A stretch of 64,000 nt of DNA from an uncultured Eubacteriales bacterium (GCA_934445035.1 CAKSDI010000004.1:124001-188000), one strand, 5' to 3'; positions 25,154 to 34,409 are shown, counted from the first letter of the stretch. The notes: generated by a model from the letters alone, not told the origin. A program made the numbers and translations.

Positions 25154-26440
25154 TTGGAAAAATTTATTATTAAAGGCGGGAAACCCCTTAAGGGCACCGT
25201 GCGTATCAGCGGCGCGAAAAATGCGGCTGTGGCAATTTTGCCTGCCGTGCTTTTGGCAGACGGTCCCTGTATAATTGAAAATCTTCCTCAGATATCCGAT
25301 GTTATAACATTACTTAAAACTTTAAGCTCGCTCGGAGCCGTTGTTAAGTTTAAAAATAAGTCCACGGTCGAAATCGACCCGCGGCCTGTAAAGTCATATA
25401 TAGTGACTAAAGAAATGGCGCAGGGAATGAGAGCTTCAAGCTACTTTTTAGGAGCCTTGCTCGGCCGAATGCACCACGCGAGAGTAGCTCCTCCCGGAGG
25501 CTGCGATTTCGGAGTAAGACCTATCGATCAGCACATCAAAGGCTTTGAGGCTTTGGGCGCTAAGGTCACTATCGAGAAGGGTATGGTAGACGCGCGCGCT
25601 TCAAGACTTACGGGCAGCAGTGTTTATCTTGATGTCGTAAGCGTAGGAGCAACGATAAATATTATGCTTGCCGCCGTTAAGGTCAGCGGACTTACGGTGA
25701 TTGAAAACGCCGCAAGGGAGCCGCATATAGTAGATCTTGCAAACTTCCTTAACTCTATGGGTGCGGATATTATGGGAGCAGGCACGGGCGTTATCAAAAT
25801 AAGAGGCGTCAGCCGTCTTGTAGGAAAAACCTATTCGATAATCCCGGATCAGATAGAGGCGGGCACTTATATGGTTGCCGCCGCGGCAACAAAGGGCGAT
25901 GTGCTTATTGAAAATGTTACTCCTAAGCACCTTGAATCGATAGCCGCAAAGCTTTCAGAGGCAGGAGCCGAGATAGAGGAGTATGACGAGGCGGTCAGAG
26001 TTAAAATGACTTCAAGACCGAAAAAATGCAATATAAAAACTATGCCGCACCCCGGATTCCCGACTGATATGCAGCCGCAGATATCAACTCTGCTTTCGGT
26101 CGCCGAGGGAACGAGTATTATCACCGAGGGCGTTTGGGATAACAGGTTCAGATATGTCGATCAGCTAACCCTTATGGGAGCCGATATTCAGGTAGACGGA
26201 AAGGTCGCAGTCATATCGGGAGTAAGATCGCTTGAAGCCGCGCCTGTTAAGGCAGTTGACCTTAGAGCCGGAGCCGCTATGATAATAGCAGGTCTTATGG
26301 CAAACGGTGTGACAGAGGTAAGCGATATTTCTTATATCGACAGGGGTTATGAAAATATAGCCGAAAAGCTTTCGGCTTTAGGCGCAGATATTAAGAGGGT
26401 CGAAACCGATCCCGAAATTGCCGCATTAAAGCAGGCATAA
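25154..26440 (+). CDS. murA: UDP-N-acetylglucosamine 1-carboxyvinyltransferase (MurA)
   Basis: The ~428-residue protein starts best at TTG 25154 (MEKFIIKGGKPLKG), 9 bases after GGAG; an earlier TTG at 25133 adds seven atypical residues. It carries the MurA hallmarks: the RISGAKNAAVAILPA motif with Lys and Asn that bind UDP-GlcNAc, and SYFLGALLGRMHHARVAPPGGCDFG, which includes the active-site Cys targeted by fosfomycin. GFPTDMQPQ and DLRAGAAMI follow. It transfers enolpyruvate from PEP to UDP-GlcNAc, the first committed step of peptidoglycan synthesis. It has its own strong promoter and terminator. Confidence 0.96.
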   Translation: MEKFIIKGGKPLKGTVRISGAKNAAVAILPAVLLADGPCIIENLPQISDVITLLKTLSSLGAVVKFKNKSTVEIDPRPVKSYIVTKEMAQGMRASSYFLGALLGRMHHARVAPPGGCDFGVRPIDQHIKGFEALGAKVTIEKGMVDARASRLTGSSVYLDVVSVGATINIMLAAVKVSGLTVIENAAREPHIVDLANFLNSMGADIMGAGTGVIKIRGVSRLVGKTYSIIPDQIEAGTYMVAAAATKGDVLIENVTPKHLESIAAKLSEAGAEIEEYDEAVRVKMTSRPKKCNIKTMPHPGFPTDMQPQISTLLSVAEGTSIITEGVWDNRFRYVDQLTLMGADIQVDGKVAVISGVRSLEAAPVKAVDLRAGAAMIIAGLMANGVTEVSDISYIDRGYENIAEKLSALGADIKRVETDPEIAALKQA

Positions 26441-26453
26441 AAATTTTTAAGCA

Positions 26454-26492
26454 AGCGAAGGCGGAAAAATTCGTCTTCGCTTTACTTTTTTT
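26454..26492 (+). terminator. Terminator after murA
   Basis: AGCGAAGGCG pairs with CGTCTTCGCT (one wobble) around GAAAAATT, followed by TTACTTTTTTT. Confidence 0.8.
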
Positions 26493-26504
26493 CGGAGGAT
26501 AAAA

Positions 26505-27293
26505 ATGGCAAAAATTTGCCCGCTTTTCAGCGGTTCAACAGGCAATTCCACACTTATTTCGGGGCCTGACGGAGGTATACTGATAGACGCAGGCGTCAGC
26601 GCAAAAAGAATAAAAGATAAGCTTTTAAGTCTCTCCTGCGAAATCGATAAGATAAACGCGATAGCGATAACGCACACTCATTCGGATCATATTTCAGGAT
26701 TGAAAGTTTTATTAAAATCGCTTAATTGTCCGCTTATAGCGTCTAAAGAAACAATATCGGCGCTTGAATTTGGCGGTGTGCTTGAAAACGCAAAGGAAGT
26801 AATAGAAATTGCGGATTCCCCGATAGATTTAGGCGGAGGAATTCTTGAGTTTTTCTCTACATCCCACGACAGCCCCGGCTCGGGGGGATACTCCTATACA
26901 TTCTCAAACGGGAAAAAGATCGCCGTTTGCACCGATCTCGGAATTGTCACGGATAATGTGAGAAAGGCGATTTTCGGCTCTGATATTTTGCTTATAGAGT
27001 CAAACCACGATACCGAAATGCTTAAGCGCGGCCCATATCCCGCCCAGCTCAAACTCAGAATTTTATCGGATAAAGGCCACCTTTCAAACACCGCTTGCTC
27101 GGCGGAACTGCCGAAATTGCTTGAAAGCGGGACTTCTAGATTTATTTTAGGGCATTTAAGCCTTCATAACAATCTGCCGATGTTAGCGTATTCTTCGGCT
27201 AAAGCGTCGCTTGCGGATATAGGAGCTAAAGAAAACGAGGATTACATACTCAGTATCGCAAAGCCGCAGGACAGCCAGGTGATAACCGTATGA
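26505..27293 (+). CDS. walJ: Metallo-beta-lactamase-fold hydrolase, WalJ/YycJ type
   Basis: The 262-residue cytoplasmic protein has the metallo-beta-lactamase fold: an SGSTGNSTLI opening, ILIDAGVS, the metal-binding ITHTHSDHISG motif (HxHxDH, about residues 57-62), a CTDLGI strand and GHLSLHNN near the end. YycJ/WalJ proteins of the WalRK locus of Bacillus and Streptococcus are this type; they are thought to be 5'-exonuclease-like factors involved in coordinating cell wall and division. RBS TCGGAGGA. The 3' end overlaps rlmH by 4 bases, and the yycJ-rlmH neighbourhood is also known in Bacillus. The walRK genes themselves are not here. Confidence 0.85.
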   Translation: MAKICPLFSGSTGNSTLISGPDGGILIDAGVSAKRIKDKLLSLSCEIDKINAIAITHTHSDHISGLKVLLKSLNCPLIASKETISALEFGGVLENAKEVIEIADSPIDLGGGILEFFSTSHDSPGSGGYSYTFSNGKKIAVCTDLGIVTDNVRKAIFGSDILLIESNHDTEMLKRGPYPAQLKLRILSDKGHLSNTACSAELPKLLESGTSRFILGHLSLHNNLPMLAYSSAKASLADIGAKENEDYILSIAKPQDSQVITV

Positions 27294-27769
27294 TAAAAGT
27301 AAATATTATAGCTGTGGGGAAATTAAAGGAAAAATATTTTATATCCGCCGCCGAGGAATACATAAAAAGGCTTAAAAGATACTGCGATATTTCGGTCTGC
27401 GAGCTGCCGCAGAAAAGCATAGCGGAAAATGCGAGCGCTTTAGAAATAAAAAAGCAGACAGAGGCTGAGGGAAAAGCTATTTTGCAGAAGATCCCAAAAA
27501 ATTCTATTGTTATTTCGCTTGCTGTTGAGGGCAGGGAATTATCGAGCGAAGAGCTTGCTGATATCACCGAAAAATATAAAAACGAGGGAAAGAATATCTG
27601 CTTTATAGTCGGCGGCTCTTACGGACTTTGTGAGGAAGTGAAAAATGCCTCCGATCTTAAAATTTCTTTTTCTAAAATGACCTTTCCGCACAAGCTTTTC
27701 AGAGTTATGCTTTTAGAGCAGGTCTACCGCGCATTTAAAATAAACGAGGGCTCGGCTTACCATAAATAA
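27290..27769 (+). CDS. rlmH: 23S rRNA (pseudouridine1915-N3)-methyltransferase RlmH
   Basis: The 159-residue SPOUT-fold enzyme has the start IKVNIIAVGKLKEKYF, the central RELSSEELA and the C-terminal knot motifs FIVGGSYGLCEEV and KMTFPHKLFRVMLLEQVYRAFKI, then YHK at the terminus. All are diagnostic of RlmH. It methylates pseudouridine 1915 in helix 69 of assembled 70S ribosomes. Length is standard. It overlaps walJ by ATGA, so the two are translated together. Confidence 0.95.
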   Translation: MIKVNIIAVGKLKEKYFISAAEEYIKRLKRYCDISVCELPQKSIAENASALEIKKQTEAEGKAILQKIPKNSIVISLAVEGRELSSEELADITEKYKNEGKNICFIVGGSYGLCEEVKNASDLKISFSKMTFPHKLFRVMLLEQVYRAFKINEGSAYHK

Positions 27770-27783
27770 TGGCGGTCTTTCTC

Positions 27784-27812
27784 TTGAATTTATCGTCAAA
27801 ATATTGTATAAT
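27784..27812 (+). promoter_or_regulatory. Sigma-A promoter upstream of the MITE, presumed miaB promoter
   Basis: TTGAAT at 27784, 17 bases, TATAAT at 27807. Transcription would start near 27819, at the left end of the MITE-like element, so the element would form most of a ~295-base miaB leader. Confidence 0.65.
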
Positions 27813-27820
27813 AAATTAAT

Positions 27821-28093
27821 TAGACAATACAATCAGGGTAGAATGCTTTTTGAAGAAACGGCGCATTTATCAACTTTGTTGCCCTCCGCTCACAATACGA
27901 CAGTATTCCTCGGTCGGGCGCCGCGCCGCTAAACAGCGCCGTTTTCTTAACATATCTTCGACTCATAGCGAGAAAATTTTTTTGATTATGAAGTCGAGGA
28001 ATGCAGGAATACTGACGTATTTCAAATGACGAGACAATATAATCGGACAAATTTTCCGCTATGAGAAGCGTTGTATCCTGATTGTATTGTCTA
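27821..28093. mobile_element. MITE-like non-coding element with terminal inverted repeats
   Basis: The ends TAGACAATACAATCAGG (27821-27837) and CCTGATTGTATTGTCTA (28077-28093) are perfect 17-base inverted repeats starting with TA, with weaker matching continuing ~9 bases inward. The 273-base body codes for nothing convincing. It is full of nested inverted repeats: AAGAAACGGCGC (27853) with GCGCCGTTTTCTT (27936), CAGTATTCCT (27901) with AGGAATACTG (28005), and CTCATAGCG (27962) with CGCTATGAG (28057). A third, imperfect copy of the end motif lies inside at 28032. A TA target duplication suggests mobilisation by a Tc1/mariner/IS630-type transposase; none is in the window. Confidence 0.72.
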
Positions 28094-28113
28094 TGAAAAC
28101 GAGGGAAATCGAT

Positions 28114-29514
28114 TTGTCTGAAATAAAAAAAGATCATGAATTTTTGCCCGAACAGAGGGTGTATGCAGAAAGAGTAAAAAAGCTGAATGAAGAGATATTC
28201 GGCTTTAAGCCTAAAGCCTGCGTTGTTACATACGGCTGTCAGCAAAATGTCAGCGATTCGGAAAGAATAAAGGGTATTTTGTCGGTTTTAGGGTATGATT
28301 TTACAGAAGACCCGGAAAACGCGCAGTTTATTCTTTTTAACACCTGCGCCGTAAGAGAGCACGCTCAGGACAGGGTGTACGGTAATGTCGGAGCAACGAA
28401 AAAATACAAGCAAAAAAATAAAAATATAATAATAGCCGTATGCGGATGTATGGCTCAGCAGGAATCCGTGGCTAAGAAATTCAAAGAGAGTTTTCCTTAT
28501 GTCGATCTCGTTTTCGGAACGCAGGTTACTCATAAGCTTCCTGAGCTTTTATATAAAAGGTTAACAGGATCGAGAGTTTTTGAGCTTTCGCTTGAAAATA
28601 AGGATATAGTCGAAAATATACCCGTTAGAAGAGACGGGGATATAAGAGGCTGGCTGCCTGTTATGAACGGGTGCAATAATTTTTGCACATACTGCATAGT
28701 CCCCTATGTCCGAGGCAGAGAAAGATCAAGAAAACCCGAAGAAATCATAAAAGAGGCAAAAAAGCTTGTAAACAGCGGATTTAAGGAGATAACGCTTTTA
28801 GGGCAGAATGTTAATTCCTACGGCAAGAATTTGGACAAGCCTGTAAGCTTTGCCGAGCTTTTATACAGAGTAAATGAGATCGAGGGCGATTTCAGAATAA
28901 GGTTTATGACCTCTCACCCTAAAGACTGCACTTTAGAACTGCTTGACGCTATGCGCGACTGCAAAAAGGTGGAAAAGCATCTTCACCTGCCCTTTCAGAG
29001 CGGCTCGGACAGAATTCTTAAGGCTATGAACCGCCGGTATGATTCCGAAAGCTATTTAGATCTGATATACGAAGCGAGAAAAAGAGTTCCGGATATGGAA
29101 TTTACAAGCGATGTTATAGTAGGCTTCCCCGGTGAGACCTATGAGGATTTTAAAAAGACTTTAGAGCTTATTAAAAAGGTGAGATTTACCTCGCTTTTCA
29201 CATTTATCTATTCTCCGCGTGAAAACACGCCTGCGGCAAAAATGCCCGATCCTGTTTCGAGAGAGGAAAAGGGTATCTGGTTTGACGAGCTTTTGAAACT
29301 GCAGGAAGAAATATCCTCGGAGGATCTTAAAAATGTTATCGGCACCGAAAAGAGAGTGCTTTTTGATGAAATAAGCAAGGAAGGCTTTCTTGCGGGAAAG
29401 ACCGACGGATTTTTAAATATCGAAGCAAAAGCGGATAAAAATTTGCTCGGCACCTTTAAAACGGTGAAGATCGAAGAATATAAAAACGGCCTTAAAGGCT
29501 CGATTATAGGATAA
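28114..29514 (+). CDS. miaB: tRNA-2-methylthio-N6-dimethylallyladenosine synthase (MiaB)
   Basis: The protein is ~466 residues from TTG 28114, 8 bases after GAGGG; ATG 28093 overlaps the end of the MITE and has no ribosome site. Three domains are visible: UPF0004 with cysteines in VVTYGCQQNVSDSE, NTCAVREHA and VCGCMAQQE (auxiliary cluster); the radical-SAM core with CNNFCTYCIVPYVRGRERSR; and a C-terminal TRAM domain. It adds a methylthio group to i6A37 in tRNAs reading UNN codons, acting after MiaA, whose gene is in the same train. It heads miaB-ymcA-mutS-mutL-miaA, an order familiar from Firmicutes. Confidence 0.95.
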   Translation: MSEIKKDHEFLPEQRVYAERVKKLNEEIFGFKPKACVVTYGCQQNVSDSERIKGILSVLGYDFTEDPENAQFILFNTCAVREHAQDRVYGNVGATKKYKQKNKNIIIAVCGCMAQQESVAKKFKESFPYVDLVFGTQVTHKLPELLYKRLTGSRVFELSLENKDIVENIPVRRDGDIRGWLPVMNGCNNFCTYCIVPYVRGRERSRKPEEIIKEAKKLVNSGFKEITLLGQNVNSYGKNLDKPVSFAELLYRVNEIEGDFRIRFMTSHPKDCTLELLDAMRDCKKVEKHLHLPFQSGSDRILKAMNRRYDSESYLDLIYEARKRVPDMEFTSDVIVGFPGETYEDFKKTLELIKKVRFTSLFTFIYSPRENTPAAKMPDPVSREEKGIWFDELLKLQEEISSEDLKNVIGTEKRVLFDEISKEGFLAGKTDGFLNIEAKADKNLLGTFKTVKIEEYKNGLKGSIIG

Positions 29515-29533
29515 AAAGAAAGGAAAATTTATT

Positions 29534-29941
29534 ATGGGAATAATAGAAGCAGCAAGAAAACTCGGAGAGGAAATTCAGAAAGACGAGCGCTTTATAGCCT
29601 ACGCAAAGGCTAAGCTTGCAAACGATAAAGACGAGCAGCTCCAGAAAGATATCGGAGAATTCAATATTATCCGAATGAATCTCGATCAGGAGATGACGCG
29701 TGACGATAAAGACGACGAAAAGATAAAAAAATTAAACGAAGATTTAAGAAAAATTTATGCGAGAATAATGTCGGGCAACGCTATGCTTGAATATAACACC
29801 GCAAAAGCCGGGGTTGACGCTATGCTTTCCGATATCAACAGTATAATAATGCAGTGCGTTGAGGGAGCGGATCCTAAAGTATGCGAGCCCGAATCACACG
29901 AATGCACGGGCTCCTGCTCAAGCTGCGGAGGCTGTCACTGA
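29534..29941 (+). CDS. ymcA: YlbF/YmcA-family (RicA-like) protein with Cys-rich tail
   Basis: The 135-residue helical protein of the Com_YlbF family has a heptad-like helical core (residues 1-105) and ends in a Cys-rich tail with seven Cys or His residues (CTGSCSSCGGCH). In Bacillus, YmcA (RicA), YlbF (RicF) and YaaT (RicT) form an Fe-S-containing complex needed for RNA maturation with RNase Y and for Spo0A activation; ymcA sits between miaB and mutS there, as here. The tail could bind a cluster or zinc. RicF and RicT partners are not in the window. RBS AAAGAAAGGA. Confidence 0.8.
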   Translation: MGIIEAARKLGEEIQKDERFIAYAKAKLANDKDEQLQKDIGEFNIIRMNLDQEMTRDDKDDEKIKKLNEDLRKIYARIMSGNAMLEYNTAKAGVDAMLSDINSIIMQCVEGADPKVCEPESHECTGSCSSCGGCH

Positions 29942-29967
29942 GTTTAATTTGTTAAGGGGATAAAAAT

Positions 29968-32556
29968 ATGAAAGAACTTTCTCCGATGATGAGTCAGTAT
30001 CTGAGGATCAAAGAGCAGAATAAGGATAGTATTTTATTTTTCAGACTCGGAGATTTTTATGAGATGTTTTTTGACGACGCGAAAACCGCGTCGGAAGAAC
30101 TCGATCTTGTTCTTACAGGAAAGGACTGCGGGCTTGAAGAGAGAGCGCCTATGTGCGGAGTTCCTTTTCACAGCTGCGAAAGCTATATTGCAAGGCTTGT
30201 AGAAAGAGGCTATAAAGTAGCTATCTGCGAGCAGACGGAGGATCCTTCTAAAGCTAAAAAGCTTGTTAACCGCGATGTTGTAAGAGTTATAACTCCGGGA
30301 ACGGTTATCGAAGATTCTATGCTCGATGAATCGAGAAACAATTATCTTGCAAGCATAGCGCTTAAAGAAAAAAGCGTGGGACTTTCATTTTGCGATATCT
30401 CAACGGGCGAAGCCCATGTAACCGAAATTTCGGGTGAAGATGTGATACTCCGAGCTGCCTCGGAGCTTATCAGATTTAATGCGCGCGAGCTGATTATTGA
30501 CGGTAACCTTTTATCCGACAAGGAATTTTCTAAAATAATCAAAGCCGAATTTGAGGGCACGATAACAAAAAGAGATCCAATGGAGTTTGAAGCGGGCACG
30601 GCAATAGAGGCTGTCTGCAAAGGCTTTAATGTCATCAGTCCGGCAGAGCTCGGGATCGCGCCGAATTCTGCCGCCGCCTCCGCTTTGGGAGCCGCGGTGA
30701 GGTACATAAACGAAACGGGAATGAACCACGGCGTTCATTTAAGATCGGTTGATTTTTACACGCAGTCGCAGTTTATGAAGCTTGACCTTACGGCTGTGAG
30801 AAACCTTGAAATATGCGAAACTATGCGCCTTAAATCCAAAAAAGGCTCGCTTTTATGGGTAATGGATAAAACGAGGACCGCTATGGGCAAAAGGCTTATA
30901 AGATCCTGGTTTGAAAAGCCGCTGATGAATCTTGACAGAATAAATCTAAGGCTTGACGCAACCGAGGAGCTTAAATCCGATTCGGTCTTGCGGGGAGAAA
31001 CTTATGAGTATCTCGGCGGAATAAAAGATGTTGAACGGCTTATGACAAAGGTGCTTTATTCTTCCGCAAATCCTAAGGACCTTGTTTTAATAGCGGCGAC
31101 TTCTTCTAAATTTCCGCTTATAAAAAATATTTTAAGTAACGCTAAAAGCTCAATGCTTAAAAGCATTTATGAGGATATCGATCCTCTTGACGATATTACC
31201 AACCTTATTAAGACTTCAATAAAAGAAGATCCGCCTCTCGCTATGAAAGACGGCGGGATCATAAAAGACGGTTTCAGCGCGGAAGTTGACAGATACCGCG
31301 ACGATGTTGAGCACGGCTCCAAATATCTTGCGGAGATAGAGGCCGAAGAAAAGGAAAAAACGGGTATTAAAAATCTCAAGATCCGCTATAATAAAGTTTT
31401 CGGATACTATATTGAGGTAACTAATTCTTTCCTTGATAAGGTGCCTGAAAGATATATAAGAAAACAAACTCTTACCAACTGCGAGAGATACATAACCGAA
31501 GAATTAAAAGAGCTTGAAACAAGAATTTTGACCGCCCGCGAAAAACTTAACGGTCTTGAATACGAGCTTTTCGATAAGGTTCGCAAAACCGTGGCTTTAT
31601 CAAGCGAGAGATTTCAAAGATCTGCTGAGGCGGTAGCTAAGCTCGATGTTCTTGTATCATTCGCAAACACCGCCGCTTTAAACGGCTATGTAAGGCCGGA
31701 AGTAAATACGGGCGATGAAATAAGGATCACGGGCGGCAGGCACCCGGTCGTAGAAAAGCTTATAAGCGTTCCTTTCGTTTCGAACGATACGCTTTTGGAT
31801 TCAAAAGAAAACCGCTGTGCGATCATAACAGGACCTAATATGGCGGGTAAATCCACATATATGCGTCAGGTGGCGCTGATCACGCTTATGGCACAGGTTG
31901 GCTCTTTTGTTCCTGCAAAAGAGGCAAAAATAGGTATAACCGACGCGATCTTCACGAGAGTCGGCGCGTCAGACGATCTGGCGTCAGGCAAATCCACATT
32001 TATGGTGGAAATGAGCGAGGTCGCAAACATTCTTAAAAACGCAACAAATAAAAGCCTGCTTATTTTAGACGAGATAGGCAGAGGTACTTCTACTTATGAC
32101 GGAATGTCAATAGCGAGAGCTGTTTTGGAATTTATTGCCGATAAGGATAAAATAGGCGCAAAATCGCTGTTTGCTACCCATTATCACGAGCTCACGGTTA
32201 TGGAAGACGAGCTTGAGGGAGTTAAAAATTACAATATCGCCGTTAAAAAACACGGCGACGATATAATTTTCCTAAGAAGAATTGTCCGCGGAGGAGCAGA
32301 CGAGAGTTACGGTATCGAAGTCGCAAAATTAAGCGGAATTCCGGACGAGGTTATCAAAAGAGCAAGAGAAATTTTAAACACCGTCGAAGAGGGAGATTAT
32401 AAAGAAAAGCCAAGAGTTTACAGGGATTATGAAACCAATGATAAATTTGACGGCTCTGAAATTATATCTGTGCTTAAAAATACAGATGTTGATACCCTGA
32501 CGCCCATTGAAGCAATGGGAATACTAAACGATCTTTGCAAAAAAACAAAGGTTTAA
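29968..32556 (+). CDS. mutS: DNA mismatch repair protein MutS
   Basis: The 862-residue protein has the mismatch-recognition domain (FRLGDFYEMFFDDA, with the Phe-x-Glu pair at about residues 31-33), connector, lever and clamp domains (about 120-570), and a C-terminal ATPase with Walker A in TGPNMAGKSTYMRQ (about 617-630), ILDEIGRGTSTYDG (Walker B and signature) and ATHYHELT. A C-terminal dimerisation segment follows. It detects mispairs and recruits MutL, encoded 20 bases downstream. RBS AAGGGGA. Ordinary length. Confidence 0.96.
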   Translation: MKELSPMMSQYLRIKEQNKDSILFFRLGDFYEMFFDDAKTASEELDLVLTGKDCGLEERAPMCGVPFHSCESYIARLVERGYKVAICEQTEDPSKAKKLVNRDVVRVITPGTVIEDSMLDESRNNYLASIALKEKSVGLSFCDISTGEAHVTEISGEDVILRAASELIRFNARELIIDGNLLSDKEFSKIIKAEFEGTITKRDPMEFEAGTAIEAVCKGFNVISPAELGIAPNSAAASALGAAVRYINETGMNHGVHLRSVDFYTQSQFMKLDLTAVRNLEICETMRLKSKKGSLLWVMDKTRTAMGKRLIRSWFEKPLMNLDRINLRLDATEELKSDSVLRGETYEYLGGIKDVERLMTKVLYSSANPKDLVLIAATSSKFPLIKNILSNAKSSMLKSIYEDIDPLDDITNLIKTSIKEDPPLAMKDGGIIKDGFSAEVDRYRDDVEHGSKYLAEIEAEEKEKTGIKNLKIRYNKVFGYYIEVTNSFLDKVPERYIRKQTLTNCERYITEELKELETRILTAREKLNGLEYELFDKVRKTVALSSERFQRSAEAVAKLDVLVSFANTAALNGYVRPEVNTGDEIRITGGRHPVVEKLISVPFVSNDTLLDSKENRCAIITGPNMAGKSTYMRQVALITLMAQVGSFVPAKEAKIGITDAIFTRVGASDDLASGKSTFMVEMSEVANILKNATNKSLLILDEIGRGTSTYDGMSIARAVLEFIADKDKIGAKSLFATHYHELTVMEDELEGVKNYNIAVKKHGDDIIFLRRIVRGGADESYGIEVAKLSGIPDEVIKRAREILNTVEEGDYKEKPRVYRDYETNDKFDGSEIISVLKNTDVDTLTPIEAMGILNDLCKKTKV

Positions 32557-32576
32557 AAAAAGGAGTGATATAAACT

Positions 32577-34409
32577 ATGCCGAAAATAAATGTTTTGCCG
32601 AAAGAAATATCCGAGCTTATAGCTGCGGGCGAGGTTGTGGAAAGACCTGCCTCCGCCGTAAAAGAGGCTGTGGAAAACTCTATTGACGCAGGTGCGAAAT
32701 CTATTACGGTGGAAATAAAAAGAGGCGGCATAGCTTATATCAGAATTACTGACGACGGCTGCGGAATATCCCACTTAGATGTGCCTTTAAGCTTTATCAG
32801 ACACGCAACGAGCAAGATAAGCTCCGCTTCGGATCTTAACGCAATAAGCTCATTGGGATTCAGAGGCGAGGCGCTTGCGGCGCTTTCGAGTGTTGCGAGA
32901 GTGGAAATGATAACGAAAACCGACTCGGAGGATTGCGGAACGCATTACATAACGGAGGGCGGAGCCGAGCTTTTATATGAAGAGTGCGGCGCGCAGACGG
33001 GTACAACTTTAATTATCAGAGATCTTTTTTACAACACCCCCGCAAGAATGAAATTCTTAAAAAAGGACAGCTCCGAGGGCAACGCCGTTTCGGCGGTGGT
33101 TTTAAGAGCGGCTCTTTCGCACCCCGAAATTTCCTTTAAGTTTATAAGGGATAATAAGACAGAGTTTTTCACCGACGGTTCGGGAGATTTAAAATCAGCC
33201 GTCTATTCGCTTTTAGGCAGGGATTTTGCTTCTTCGCTTATCCCTGTCGAAACGGAATTAAACGGTATTTTAGTTTCGGGATTTACCTGCAAGCCTGTAT
33301 CCTGCAGGCAGTCAAGAGCAGGACAGTACACTTTTTTAAACGGCAGACTTGTAAAATCCGGCACAGTGAGCGCCGCTGCCGAGCAGGCTTATAAAAACAG
33401 CGCTATGATAGGAAAATATCCCTGCTTTGTACTAAATATCCAAATGCCGTTTGACACGGTAGATGTAAATGTACACCCTGCTAAGACCGAGGTTAGATTT
33501 TCGGATGAGAGGCGGGTATTCGAGGCGGTGTATTCAGGTGTAAAATCCGCTATTTTAGCCGGTGATACAAGGCCTCTTATGAATCTGAACAGTACGAAAA
33601 AAGCCGTTCCTTTAAATAACGAGGTAAGCTTTTTAAAATATGAATCCGCACCTATAAAGACCGAAACTTATAAAAAGCCCGAAATTAAGGAAGAACCCGA
33701 ACTTTTCGATAAAGTGCTTAATTTCCGCCAGGCTCCGGCTCCTGCTTTTATAAGGGAAGAAATAATTAAAAAAGTTCAGGAAATAAAAAATCCGGAGATC
33801 GAAGAAAAGCCTGAAATAAAGGAAGAAAAGGTTTCGGAGGAAATTGAAGTAAGGCTGATAGGCGAGGCTTTTTTAACCTATATTATTGTGGAAAAAGAAG
33901 AAAGCGTTTTTATAATCGATAAGCACGCGGCTCACGAAAGAATATTATTTAACGAGCTTTCGAATAACTCATCGGTTTCTTCTCAAAGCCTTTTAGCTCC
34001 TTTGCCTGTCACGCTTGACAGCAGAGCTTACAGCGCTGTAACGGAAAACCTTGACGCATTTTTAAAGCTCGGATTTGAGCTTGAAGATTTCGGAAATATG
34101 ACGATTGCCGTAAGAGCTATTCCGTCGGTAATAAAAGCGGCGGATGTTTCGGGAATTATCACCGAGGCGGCGGAGCTTTTGCAAAAGGGCGCGAAAGATC
34201 CCGATTTTAAGATAAAAGACCATATTCTTCACACTGTCGCCTGCAAAGCCGCTATTAAAGCAGGCTATAAAACCACGCCTGCCGAAATGATCTCGCTTGC
34301 TAAAAAGGTTTTATCCGACAGAAATGTTTTTTATTGCCCCCACGGAAGACCTGTTGCTTTTGAGATCACAAAAAAGGATTTCGAAAAGCAGTTTAAGAGG
34401 ATACAATGA
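32577..34409 (+). CDS. mutL: DNA mismatch repair protein MutL
   Basis: The 610-residue protein has the N-terminal GHKL ATPase: IAAGEVVERPASAVKEAVENSIDAGA, DDGCGI and GFRGEALAAL, all conserved. A variable linker (about 340-430) is rich in Glu/Pro/Lys. The C-terminal domain carries an endonuclease-type DKHAAHERILFNE motif and the CPHGRP motif. Compared with the usual DQHA(X)2E(X)4E, the last Glu position holds Asn with Glu one residue on, a small departure. It probably nicks the new strand, as in other bacteria lacking MutH. Its end overlaps miaA by ATGA. Confidence 0.95.
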   Translation: MPKINVLPKEISELIAAGEVVERPASAVKEAVENSIDAGAKSITVEIKRGGIAYIRITDDGCGISHLDVPLSFIRHATSKISSASDLNAISSLGFRGEALAALSSVARVEMITKTDSEDCGTHYITEGGAELLYEECGAQTGTTLIIRDLFYNTPARMKFLKKDSSEGNAVSAVVLRAALSHPEISFKFIRDNKTEFFTDGSGDLKSAVYSLLGRDFASSLIPVETELNGILVSGFTCKPVSCRQSRAGQYTFLNGRLVKSGTVSAAAEQAYKNSAMIGKYPCFVLNIQMPFDTVDVNVHPAKTEVRFSDERRVFEAVYSGVKSAILAGDTRPLMNLNSTKKAVPLNNEVSFLKYESAPIKTETYKKPEIKEEPELFDKVLNFRQAPAPAFIREEIIKKVQEIKNPEIEEKPEIKEEKVSEEIEVRLIGEAFLTYIIVEKEESVFIIDKHAAHERILFNELSNNSSVSSQSLLAPLPVTLDSRAYSAVTENLDAFLKLGFELEDFGNMTIAVRAIPSVIKAADVSGIITEAAELLQKGAKDPDFKIKDHILHTVACKAAIKAGYKTTPAEMISLAKKVLSDRNVFYCPHGRPVAFEITKKDFEKQFKRIQ

